Positions 9,276 through 16,970 of a stretch of 64,000 nucleotides of DNA are shown here, one piece after another (positions within the stretch are counted from its first letter, which is position 1; each line of letters opens with the position of its first letter). Source of the stretch: JAGRKR01 sp041397725 (GTDB lineage: Bacteria; Pseudomonadota; Alphaproteobacteria; Rhizobiales; Hyphomicrobiaceae); assembly GCA_041397725.1 (NCBI GenBank), contig JAWKVZ010000007.1:186001-250000 (forward strand). Reading direction: 5' to 3'. A model generated the notes under the pieces. It ran no database searches and was not told the origin of the DNA. It saw nothing but the letters and a program-made list of their open reading frames with translations. Made by a program: the position numbers and the translations under genes.

Positions 9276-11108
9276 TCAGTGCGATTGCGAGAGGATCGAC
9301 TCGCCTGTCGGCACGCGAACCTCGTCGACCATGCGCTGCGTCTCCTCGTTCGGGGCCGGGGTGATCAGCGTGACGACGACCATCGCCACCAGGCTCACCG
9401 CCATGCCGACGATGCCGAAGCGCAGGTGGTCCATGCCCCAAAGCTGCGTGCCGCCGAGCGCGAACACCCAGTAGAGGTAGGCCGAACCCGCCACGAAGCC
9501 GCAGATCATGCCGGCAAGAGCGCCCGCGGTGTTCGCCCTCTTCCACCAGACGCCGAGCACGAGCGGGAAGAAGAGCCCCGAGCAGGCGAAGCAGAACGCC
9601 CAGGCGACGGCTCCGAGGATGCCCGTCAGTCTCAGCGAGGCCACGCCGGCCGCCGCCGCACCGATTATGATCAGCAGCACGCGGGCCACGACCAGCCGAG
9701 TGCGGGTGTCCGCCTTCGGGTCGATGATCTTGTAGTAGAGATCGTGGCTGAGCGCATTGGCGATGGCGAGCAGCAGACCGTCGGCCGTCGACATGGCGGC
9801 CGCCATGCCACCTGCGGCCACGAGGCCGGAGATGACGTAGGGCAGACCGGCGATCTCAGGCGTGGCCAGCACGACGATGTCCGGCCGCATGAAGAACTCG
9901 TTGATCTGCAGGATGCCGTCCTTGTTGAAGTCGACCACCTTGAGGTAGCCCACCGCGCTCCAGTTCTTCACCCACTCGAGCGCCTGCACATCGGCGATCT
10001 TTTTGCCGATGACGCTGGTCGCCAGGCTCGGGTCGAGAAGCTGCAGCTTGGTGAGCGTGGCGAGCGCCGGCGCCGTGAAGTACAGCAGGAAGATGAAGAA
10101 CAGCGACCACGCCACCGACTTGCGCGCGTCACGCACGGACGGTGTCGTGAAGTAGCGCATGAGGATGTGGGGCAGCGAGGCCGTGCCGCACATCATGCAG
10201 GCCACCAGCGTCACGAACTTCCACTGCGAGATAAAGTCCGCGCCCGGTGCGTTGTGCGGCGTCACGAGCGCCGACACGCCTGGGACGGCCTGCGGCGGCT
10301 TCAATATGCCGACCTTTGCCGCCTGCTCCAGAGCCACGAGCTTGTTGATGGCATCGCCGTACGAGAAGTGCGGGATGATGCCGAAGCCCTGCTTGTTGGA
10401 CATCCAGATGACCGGCACGAGGTAGGCGATGATCAGCACGATGTACTGCGCCACCTGCGTCCAGGTCACGGCCCGCATGCCGCCGAGCATCGAGCAGAGC
10501 AGGATGCCGAGAAGGCCGAACCAGATGCCCCAGGTGAAGGGGATGCCGAGTGCGCGCGAGGCGATCGTGCCGGTGGCGTTGATCTGCGCCGTCACATACG
10601 TGAACGAAGCAACCACTAGGATCACCACTGCCACGAAGCGGGCGAAGTTGCCGCCGTAGCGCGTGCCGATGAAGTCCGGAACCGTGTAGCAGCCGAACTT
10701 TCTGAGATAAGGCGCCATCAGCGACGAGACGAGCACGTAGCCGCCCGTCCAGCCCACCACGAAGGCGAGGTAGGCGTGACCGCCGAAGTAGATGCCGCCG
10801 GCCATCGCCACGAACGAGGCGCCGGACATCCAGTCCGCCGCGGTCGCCATGCCGTTGAAGAGGGCAGGCACCTCACGGCCGGCGACGTAGTAGGCGTCGA
10901 CCTCCATCGTGCGGGACAGCCAGCCGATGGCCGCGTAGATGAAGATGGTGAAGCCCACGAACAGCAGGCCGATGGTCTTTGCCGACACTCCGAATTTCTC
11001 GAAGACGGCCATGAGAAGGATGAAAGCGATGAAGCCGCCGGTGTAGAGCCCGTAGACTCTCGGCAGGTCATCGACGAACCGCTTGCGCGGCTGCGTAGTC
11101 GTAGCCAT
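9276..11108 (-). CDS. Sodium:solute symporter, VC_2705/ActP-like
   Basis: Cation-coupled organic-acid symporter of 610 residues in the SSS superfamily, with about 13 membrane helices. It belongs to the VC_2705-type branch related to acetate permease ActP: GMATAADWMSGASFVAMAGGI, FIGTRYGG, a long extracytoplasmic insertion at roughly residues 300-350 and KKADVQALEW-like loops, and a C-terminal GAVAWAFCFACSGLFFPLVLG. Substrate is inferred as acetate, propionate or another short carboxylate. The ATG at 11108 follows a GGGGGCGGA ribosome site. It lies 11 bases after the DUF4212 gene, the usual partner arrangement. A longer upstream frame is not used. Confidence 0.88.
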   Translation of the reverse strand: MATTTQPRKRFVDDLPRVYGLYTGGFIAFILLMAVFEKFGVSAKTIGLLFVGFTIFIYAAIGWLSRTMEVDAYYVAGREVPALFNGMATAADWMSGASFVAMAGGIYFGGHAYLAFVVGWTGGYVLVSSLMAPYLRKFGCYTVPDFIGTRYGGNFARFVAVVILVVASFTYVTAQINATGTIASRALGIPFTWGIWFGLLGILLCSMLGGMRAVTWTQVAQYIVLIIAYLVPVIWMSNKQGFGIIPHFSYGDAINKLVALEQAAKVGILKPPQAVPGVSALVTPHNAPGADFISQWKFVTLVACMMCGTASLPHILMRYFTTPSVRDARKSVAWSLFFIFLLYFTAPALATLTKLQLLDPSLATSVIGKKIADVQALEWVKNWSAVGYLKVVDFNKDGILQINEFFMRPDIVVLATPEIAGLPYVISGLVAAGGMAAAMSTADGLLLAIANALSHDLYYKIIDPKADTRTRLVVARVLLIIIGAAAAGVASLRLTGILGAVAWAFCFACSGLFFPLVLGVWWKRANTAGALAGMICGFVAGSAYLYWVFALGGTQLWGMDHLRFGIVGMAVSLVAMVVVTLITPAPNEETQRMVDEVRVPTGESILSQSH

Positions 11109-11119
11109 TGATCCGCCCC

Positions 11120-11386
11120 CTACTTCTTTGTCTCTTGGCTCTCGTACGTGTCGTCGATGCCGTCCTGGATCCAGTTCTGGACGAAGATGAGCACGACGAA
11201 GACGATGAGCGAGCCTTGCGCGGCCATGTAGTAGCCGAGCGGGAAGCCAAGGAACTGATAGGCATTCAGGGCCTTGGCGTGCCAATGCACGACGAACGAG
11301 AAGGTGAACCAGATGAGCAGCACCACCACGGTCAACCAGAACGTTTTGCTCCAGTGCCGTGCTTGCGCTGGCGTTTGTGTAGACAT
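11120..11386 (-). CDS. DUF4212 small symporter partner
   Basis: Small membrane protein of 88 residues with two hydrophobic helices (WLTVVVLLIWFTFSFVV and YYMAAQGSLIVFVVLIFVQ) and the DUF4212 pattern F-x-x-H-x-x-x-L-N-x-x-x-F-L-G-F-P-x-G-Y-Y-M-A-x-Q-G. Members sit directly before VC_2705-type symporters and are thought to be their small subunit, much like YhdT before PanF. The start follows GGGAGAG. Here the gene is first in a two-gene operon with the symporter. Confidence 0.9.
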   Translation of the reverse strand: MSTQTPAQARHWSKTFWLTVVVLLIWFTFSFVVHWHAKALNAYQFLGFPLGYYMAAQGSLIVFVVLIFVQNWIQDGIDDTYESQETKK

Positions 11387-11831
11387 GCGTTCTCTCCCTG
11401 GACTGTCTGGCCGTCGTCTTGATCGGAACAGGTGACGAGGTGCGCGGCGAAAACGAACGGCCCGATGGTTGCAGGCTATAACAGCGTCGGACAGGCCCGG
11501 AATTAGCAGTCAGTCGTAGACAGGGTGTGTTTCCCCAGGACGCTGGCAGCGGCGCGGATTGCACGGAATACGGCGCATCGGCCCTAGCCAGCCTACGCAA
11601 CCCTATGAGAACTTGGCAGAATGCGACGCCGGGCGATGCTTCTTGAGCGTGCGGTCCGGCCGCCTCGCTGCCGAGGCCGGCTCATTAGACTTTGGACCAA
11701 CCCGGCGGTCGAGCTGGTCGGCTGACGCCTTGCGCGGGCGTCGGAGCTCTGCAAAGAGGTAGCCCGCGAGCGACGACGGGTGATGATGGGTGGCGGATCG
11801 CGCAGGCGCGAAGCCAATCGAGGCGAGCGGA
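11387..11831. other. Divergent control region, no gene seen
   Basis: A 445-base gap between the DUF4212 gene (leftward) and the unknown 226-residue gene (rightward). Short frames here lack family patterns and plausible ribosome sites. It presumably holds both promoters. I could not fix -35/-10 boxes by eye. Confidence 0.5.
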
Positions 11832-12512
11832 ATGGCATTCGATCTGGCCGGTTTGCTGACCAACATTCGCGAGCACGCAGCGCGTGTTCTCAAGGTGCGG
11901 CTCGATCGCGGCCCGCTGGCCACCGTCGCACGCCTCACCGAGTTCGTGCACATGCGCGCCGCCTACGTGGCGCAGACGTCCCTCTACGGCTATCTCAAGA
12001 CGCGCATGGGCACGCGCTACGTCGAGCTGTTCCAGGACCCGACCTTTTCACAATCCCTCAATCGCGCCAAATGGCCGGTCTACGCCTCCTGCCTCGCGGA
12101 TCTCACCATTTTCGCGGTCGCCTTGACCAGAGCACAAGGCGGGCTGACGCCGGAAGAGGCTGCGGCGCTCGCCAGCGCCTGCTTCGATAGTGCCGTAGAC
12201 CAGACGTTCGAGGGTGAGTTCGCGGCGGCGATCGCGGCAGCGGCGAAGGCGGACTTCGCGCGGCGCGCCTCATTGACGGACTGGGCGGCGGCGGTGGAGG
12301 GGGAGACGGCATTCGCGCGCAGCCCGAAGGATCTCATCGCGCACGCGCCCGTCAGCGACGAGTTCAAGGCGCTCGACGAGGAGATCGTCACGAACTCCAT
12401 GCGCTTCCGTTGGCGTGATGTGCGCGACCAGCTCCGCCGCCGCCTCGACGGGGCCAAGGTCGCCGGGGACTGGCGGAGCCGCCCGGCATCACCACCGTCG
12501 GCCGGCGCATGA
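11832..12512 (+). CDS. Conserved hypothetical protein next to exonuclease-CBS gene
   Basis: Cytoplasmic, largely helical protein of 226 residues that I do not recognise as a named family. The middle reads YVAQTSLYGYLKTRMGTRY, ELFQDPTFSQSLNRAKWPVY and ASCLADLTIFAVAL; the C-terminal half is Ala-rich and charged, with DEEIVTNSMRFRWRDVRDQLRRRLD. No signal peptide, membrane helix or nucleotide motif is apparent. The start at MAFDLAG follows GAGCGGA; another ATG lies 14 codons upstream. The gene precedes the exonuclease-CBS-DUF294 gene by 89 bases in the same direction and is divergent from the symporter, so a role in controlling that transport module is a reasonable inference. Confidence 0.65.
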   Translation: MAFDLAGLLTNIREHAARVLKVRLDRGPLATVARLTEFVHMRAAYVAQTSLYGYLKTRMGTRYVELFQDPTFSQSLNRAKWPVYASCLADLTIFAVALTRAQGGLTPEEAAALASACFDSAVDQTFEGEFAAAIAAAAKADFARRASLTDWAAAVEGETAFARSPKDLIAHAPVSDEFKALDEEIVTNSMRFRWRDVRDQLRRRLDGAKVAGDWRSRPASPPSAGA

Positions 12513-12601
12513 TCTAGCGCAAACGCCAGAGCCCCGCGAGGCGGTATCGGGATGTCAGTGGACGCAACTATTTCCCGGCGCGGGTAAGGGAGAGACCTGC
12601 C

Positions 12602-14701
12602 ATGGCGACGACGAGCCACTCGACGCCTCTGATTGCCCTCGAATCGGTCGTTCTGGACAGCGAGACGACCGGGCTCGACGCGAAGACGGCGCGCATCATT
12701 CAGATCGCGGCACTCAAGATGTGCGGCACGAGCATCGAGACGTGCGCAACGCTCGAGCGCATCATCAATCCGGGCGTACCCATCCCGCCGGCCAGCACGG
12801 CGGTGCACGGCCTGTCGGACGCCGACGTCGCCAAGTCTCCGGCGTTCCGGGACGTGGCCGGCGAGATCATGGCCTACGTCGGCCCGCGGATCATCATCGG
12901 CCACAGCATCGGCTACGATCTCGCCATCCTGCGGCGCGAGCACGAGCTCGCCGGCCTGCCGTGGCGCCAGCCGCCGTCGCTCTGCATTCGCGTGCTGGCT
13001 CGTCTCGTGGCCCCCACGCTCGCCGATCACAGCCTCGATCGTCTGGCGGAATGGCTCGGCATTCGCATCGAGGGCCGCCACACGGCCATGGGCGATACGC
13101 GCGCGACGGCGGAGGTGTTCGCCGCGCTGGTGCCGCTCTTGCGTCAGGGTGGCATCCGCACGCTCGCTGAGGCGCAGGCCGCCTCCACGCGACTGTTCGA
13201 GGACGAGGCCCGCCAGTCGGGTGGTCTGGCGGCGGAGGCCAAGACGGCGGGCTTCGAGACGCCACGCCCGCTCGTGCGCATCGACAGCTTCCCCTATCGC
13301 CACAAGGTACGCGACGTCATGAGCGCGCCCGCGCTCTGGGTCTCGCCGGAGACGAGCGTCGGCGCGCTCATATCGCTTCTGCTCGAGCGCAAGGTGAGCT
13401 CGGTGTTCGTGCGCAGTGCGTCGGGCGAGCACGGCATCGTCACCGAGCGAGACGCGTTGCGCGCTATCGATGCGAAAGGTGCCGCCGGGCTCGCGACCCC
13501 GGTCGGCGAGATCATGATCACGCCGCTGCAATCGGTCTCCGCCGATGCCTTCGTCTATCGCGCCATCGGCCGCATGACGCGCATGGGGTTTCGCCATCTC
13601 GCCGTACGCGACGCCAACAACGAGATTATCGGCGCTGTCACCACGCGCAACCTGCTGCGGCACCGGGGCACGACGGCCATCGTCCTCGGCGACCAGATCG
13701 ATAGCGCGGAGGATGTCGCGACGCTTGGCAGCGCCTGGGCGAAGGTGCCGCTCATGGCGCGCAGTCTGCTCGACGAGGACGTCGATCCGCGGACGGTCGC
13801 CGGCGTCATCAGCTCGGAGATCTGCGCCCTGACGCGGCGCGCCGCCAAGCTGGCGGAGGCGCAGATGGCGAAGGCCGGCAAGGGGCCGCCACCGACCCGC
13901 TATGCGGTTCTGGTGCTCGGCTCGGCCGGGCGCGGCGAAAGCCTGCTGGCTGCCGATCAGGACAATGCCATCGTCTACGCAGAGGGCGCGCCGGGCGGTT
14001 CCGAGGACACGTGGTTCGCCGAGCTGGCGACGGTGATGAACGACATCCTCGACGAGATCGGCATTCCCCTCTGCAAGGGCGGGGTGATGGCCCGCAATGC
14101 GCAATGGCGCCAGAGCGTCGATGGCTGGAAGGAGACCATCCGGGGCTGGATCGGCCGGCAGCGGCCGCAGGACCTGCTCAACGTCGACATCTTCTTCGAC
14201 GGCATCACGGCCCACGGTGACGTCACGCTCGGAGACGAGATCTGGGCCTATGCCTACGAGATCGGCCACAAGGCGCGCGATTTCCTGGCTCTGCTGTCGC
14301 TGCCGGCGCGTGACCGGCGCGCACCGTTGACGCTGTTCGGCGGCATCCGCACCGAGAACGGCCGCATCGACCTCAAGAAGAACGGCGTCTTGCCGATCTT
14401 CACGGGCGCACGCGTGCTGTCCATCCGCCACGACGTGCGCACGCGGGCAACGCCCGATCGCCTGCGCGGGCTGCTCTCCCGTGACGTCGCCTCGGAGAAC
14501 GATATCGAATCCGTGATTGCCGCACACCGCACCATCCTCGGCGCGATGCTGGGGCAACAACTGATCGACGTCGAGACGGGCGTGCCGCTTTCGACCAAGG
14601 TCGACATCTCCCGCTTCAGCAAGGCGGAGCGCGCCGATCTCAAGGAGGCGCTGGAGGCCGTCGATACCATCGGCACGCTGGTCGGCGAAGGCCGCGTCTG
14701 A
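12602..14701 (+). CDS. DEDDh exonuclease - CBS pair - DUF294 nucleotidyltransferase fusion
   Basis: Three-part protein of 699 residues. Residues about 12-180 are a DnaQ-like 3'-5' exonuclease with all catalytic positions present: D19 and E21 in LDSETTG, D106 in GHSIGYD, H160 and D165 in RHTAMGD. Residues about 235-355 are a CBS pair (VRDVMSAPALWVSPE, GIVTERDALRAI, VTTRNLLRHR), usually an adenine-nucleotide sensor. The rest is the DUF294 nucleotidyltransferase-like region with GSAGRGESLLAADQDNAIV, resembling the GlnD catalytic G-S...D-x-D motif, and the DUF294 C-terminal domain. The start has GGGAGAG upstream. Probably a signalling protein tied to the neighbouring symporter; the substrate of either catalytic domain is unknown. 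Confidence 0.88.
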   Translation: MATTSHSTPLIALESVVLDSETTGLDAKTARIIQIAALKMCGTSIETCATLERIINPGVPIPPASTAVHGLSDADVAKSPAFRDVAGEIMAYVGPRIIIGHSIGYDLAILRREHELAGLPWRQPPSLCIRVLARLVAPTLADHSLDRLAEWLGIRIEGRHTAMGDTRATAEVFAALVPLLRQGGIRTLAEAQAASTRLFEDEARQSGGLAAEAKTAGFETPRPLVRIDSFPYRHKVRDVMSAPALWVSPETSVGALISLLLERKVSSVFVRSASGEHGIVTERDALRAIDAKGAAGLATPVGEIMITPLQSVSADAFVYRAIGRMTRMGFRHLAVRDANNEIIGAVTTRNLLRHRGTTAIVLGDQIDSAEDVATLGSAWAKVPLMARSLLDEDVDPRTVAGVISSEICALTRRAAKLAEAQMAKAGKGPPPTRYAVLVLGSAGRGESLLAADQDNAIVYAEGAPGGSEDTWFAELATVMNDILDEIGIPLCKGGVMARNAQWRQSVDGWKETIRGWIGRQRPQDLLNVDIFFDGITAHGDVTLGDEIWAYAYEIGHKARDFLALLSLPARDRRAPLTLFGGIRTENGRIDLKKNGVLPIFTGARVLSIRHDVRTRATPDRLRGLLSRDVASENDIESVIAAHRTILGAMLGQQLIDVETGVPLSTKVDISRFSKAERADLKEALEAVDTIGTLVGEGRV

Positions 14702-14724
14702 ATTTCCGCAGTGCAGGAAAGACG

Positions 14725-14753
14725 AGGCCCGGACGCGCGAAGCATCCGGGCCT
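14725..14753. terminator. Bidirectional hairpin between convergent genes
   Basis: A perfect 9-bp stem (AGGCCCGGA with TCCGGGCCT) and an 11-base loop lie between the exonuclease-CBS-DUF294 stop and the asd stop. No T-run on either side. Confidence 0.55.
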
Positions 14754-14785
14754 TGCCAGTCACGTCAGTCCGCCAGTGCAGCGGA

Positions 14786-15814
14786 TCAAGCCGCCCGGTG
14801 CACGAGCTTGCGGTTGATCAGCGTCTCCGCGATCTGCACGGCATTGAGGGCAGCGCCCTTGCGCAGGTTGTCGGAGACGACCCACATCGCCAGTCCGCTG
14901 TCCACCGTCGGGTCTTCGCGGATGCGGGACACATAGGTGGCATACTCGCCGACGCACTCGAGGGGCGTGCAGTAGCCGCCCGGCTCGCGCTTGTCGTAGA
15001 CCATGATGCCGGGTGACTCCCGCAGGATGGCGCGCGCCTCGTCCGCCGAGAGCGGCCGCTCGAACTCGATGTTCACCGCCTCCGAGTGCCCGACGAACAC
15101 GGGGACGCGCACACAGGTCGCCGTCACCTTGATCTTGGTGTCGAGGATCTTCTTGGTCTCGGCCACCATCTTCCATTCCTCTTTCGTGTAGCCGTCCTCC
15201 ATGAAGACGTCGATATGAGGAATGACGTTGAAGGCGATCTCCTTCGTGAACTTCTTCGGCTCGACCTCCTGGCCGGGCACGTACTTGCCCTTCGTCTGGT
15301 GCCAGAGCTCGTCCATGGCGTCCTTGCCGGCGCCGGACACCGACTGGTAGGTCGCCACGACGACGCGCTTGATGCTGGCGGCGTCGTGCAACGGCTTCAG
15401 CGCCACGACAAGCTGTGCCGTCGAGCAGTTCGGGTTGGCGATGATGTTCTTCTTCCGATAGCCGGCCACGGCGTCGGCGTTGACCTCGGGCACGATGAGC
15501 GGCACGTCGAGGTCGTAGCGGAACGCCGACGAATTATCGATGACGATGCAGCCGGTGCGCCCGATCTTGGGCGACCATTGCCGCGAGACGTCGCCGCCCG
15601 CCGACATCAGGCAGAAATCCACCTTGGAGAAGTCGAAAGTCTCCAGGTCTTTGCATTTGAGCGTCTGGTCGCCGTACGAGACCTCGACGCCCAACGAACG
15701 GCGCGAAGCGATGGCATGCACCTCGTCCACGGGAAACTCCCGCTCGACGAGGATGTTCATCATCTCCCGGCCCACGTTGCCCGTGGCGCCGACGACAGCG
15801 ACTTTGTAGCCCAT
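14786..15814 (-). CDS. asd: Aspartate-semialdehyde dehydrogenase
   Basis: Enzyme of 342 residues reducing aspartyl phosphate to aspartate semialdehyde with NADPH, the branch point to lysine/DAP, threonine and methionine. Visible are the N-terminal VAVVGATGNVGREMMNIL nucleotide loop, LMSAGGDVSRQWSP, IVIDNSSAFRYD, the catalytic-Cys stretch IIANPNCSTAQLVVALKPL, TYQSVSGAGKDAMDEL and VFVGHSEAVNIE. Length is normal. It is the last gene on the minus strand after the uronan cluster but is separated from it by about 157 bases, and is a core gene rather than part of it. Confidence 0.95.
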   Translation of the reverse strand: MGYKVAVVGATGNVGREMMNILVEREFPVDEVHAIASRRSLGVEVSYGDQTLKCKDLETFDFSKVDFCLMSAGGDVSRQWSPKIGRTGCIVIDNSSAFRYDLDVPLIVPEVNADAVAGYRKKNIIANPNCSTAQLVVALKPLHDAASIKRVVVATYQSVSGAGKDAMDELWHQTKGKYVPGQEVEPKKFTKEIAFNVIPHIDVFMEDGYTKEEWKMVAETKKILDTKIKVTATCVRVPVFVGHSEAVNIEFERPLSADEARAILRESPGIMVYDKREPGGYCTPLECVGEYATYVSRIREDPTVDSGLAMWVVSDNLRKGAALNAVQIAETLINRKLVHRAA

Positions 15815-15971
15815 TGGCCTTGCCCTTGAATGTGCATGGCAGCCCGGCGGCGACGATCACCGCCCGTCAAACGGCTCCAAGCGCGTTGACTTACGCGCGC
15901 CTGTGCCGGGTTTCAAGGGATTTGCGCGGGCGCCGCGACGATCGTCCGGCCGCCGCCGGGACCCTTGGGGT

Positions 15972-16844
15972 TCAACGCCACCTCAGCTCGAATGGCGACA
16001 GCATGACATGAGTGTCCTTGGGGGCCGCCCAGTCCGAGGTCTTCCCACCATAGAAAATGTCCGCCATGACGCCGGTGACCGCGAAGGTATCGGTGGTCCG
16101 GAAGGTCATGTCGGTCTTCTCGATCTTGAGTCGGCCATCGACCCAGACCCTCAGGATGCCGTCGCTGGCGCCCGGCTTGTTGAGGACGATCTCCTGCTCG
16201 AGCCGCACCCACTTGCCGCGCGGGAAGGCGAATTTGCCTCTGTCGATGCTCAGGCCGCGACCGGCCGGAGCACCGGGCACATAGGCATAGACCTCGCCGT
16301 CGCCCTTGGCGCGCCACATGAAGCGTGCGGAGAACCCCGCCTTGCCGTCCACAGGCTTGCCGCCGGCAGGAGCATCCCCACCGAAGAGGCCGGGCAGCTT
16401 GCCGCCCTTGTTGAACTCGAAGCCCTCGGGGAGCTGTATGCTGTAGGCCAGGCATGCGGCCGTGGTGCCCGTCGGTACGGACGACGGCCGCCAGCGGAAG
16501 CCCATGCCGCCCTTGGGAGCGGTCGCATTCTTGGGGTTGATGGAGCCCTTGGGGATGGCGACGCGCAGGGCCGCCGGCGCCGGGCCGTCCTTGGTCGGCA
16601 CGATGCGCACGTTCTCGACGACGCCCCACTCGCTGTAGTCGAGGCGGGTCTGCAGATCGACGGCCGTCAGAAGCACGCCGGGCGCCTTCTCCAGGCCGAA
16701 GAGCGTGCCGCGGGTGTAGGTCGTGCTGCAGGGCGGCGTCTGGTCCGGGTCGAACACGGAGCGCAGAAGCGAGGCCGCGCCTCCGAGCACCACCATGATG
16801 GCTGCTCCGTTCAGGATCATGGCTTTCTGGCTAGGCAGTTTCAT
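15972..16844 (-). CDS. Polysaccharide lyase family 14-like polyuronate lyase
   Basis: Protein of 290 residues with an N-terminal hydrophobic segment (MILNGAAIMVVLGGAASLL) suggesting export or a membrane anchor. The body matches PL14: FEFNKGGKLPGLFGG, GFSARFMWR, a YAY triplet, KWVRLEQEIVLNKPG, DGILRVWVDG and DIFYGGKTSDW. From memory, PL14 catalysis in Chlorella-virus vAL-1 uses a Lys, a Ser-x-Arg pair and a Tyr-x-Tyr pair; here K149, S172/R174 and Y186/Y188 keep almost the same spacing. Known members cleave glucuronan or alginate. A GTG four codons upstream is possible, but GGGGAAG directly precedes this ATG. It lies downstream of the RTX gene in the alginate-like cluster. Confidence 0.72.
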   Translation of the reverse strand: MKLPSQKAMILNGAAIMVVLGGAASLLRSVFDPDQTPPCSTTYTRGTLFGLEKAPGVLLTAVDLQTRLDYSEWGVVENVRIVPTKDGPAPAALRVAIPKGSINPKNATAPKGGMGFRWRPSSVPTGTTAACLAYSIQLPEGFEFNKGGKLPGLFGGDAPAGGKPVDGKAGFSARFMWRAKGDGEVYAYVPGAPAGRGLSIDRGKFAFPRGKWVRLEQEIVLNKPGASDGILRVWVDGRLKIEKTDMTFRTTDTFAVTGVMADIFYGGKTSDWAAPKDTHVMLSPFELRWR

Positions 16845-16901
16845 GCGCTTCCCCACAATCCCACTTGCACCCTAAAGTTGGATGCAGCCCAGATGCACGT
16901 T

Positions 16902-16923
16902 GGCTCCCGGATGTCCGGGAGCC
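16902..16923 (-). terminator. Second hairpin after the RTX gene
   Basis: Arms GGCTCCCGG and CCGGGAGCC around a four-base ATGT loop, between the RTX stop and the PL14-like lyase start. With the hairpin at 16935-16960 it forms a double stem that could end or attenuate RTX transcription before the lyase gene. Confidence 0.5.
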
Positions 16924-16934
16924 AAGTGGTAAGC

Positions 16935-16960
16935 CCCCGCGGCCTCGTCGGCCGCAGGGG
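16935..16960 (-). terminator. First hairpin after the RTX gene
   Basis: Near-perfect stem of CCCC-GCGGCC against GGCCGC-(A)-GGGG with a short loop, ten bases beyond the RTX stop on the minus strand. No clear T-run. It may be an attenuator or a 3'-end stabiliser. Confidence 0.5.
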
Positions 16961-16970
16961 TATCAGCGTG

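Noticed and set aside
11559..11762. A 67-codon frame in the symporter divergent region
   Set aside because: No ribosome site, no family pattern and composition unlike neighbouring genes.
12080..14560. An 826-codon open frame antisense to the exonuclease-CBS-DUF294 gene
   Set aside because: Shadow of a GC-rich coding frame; no motif and no ribosome site.
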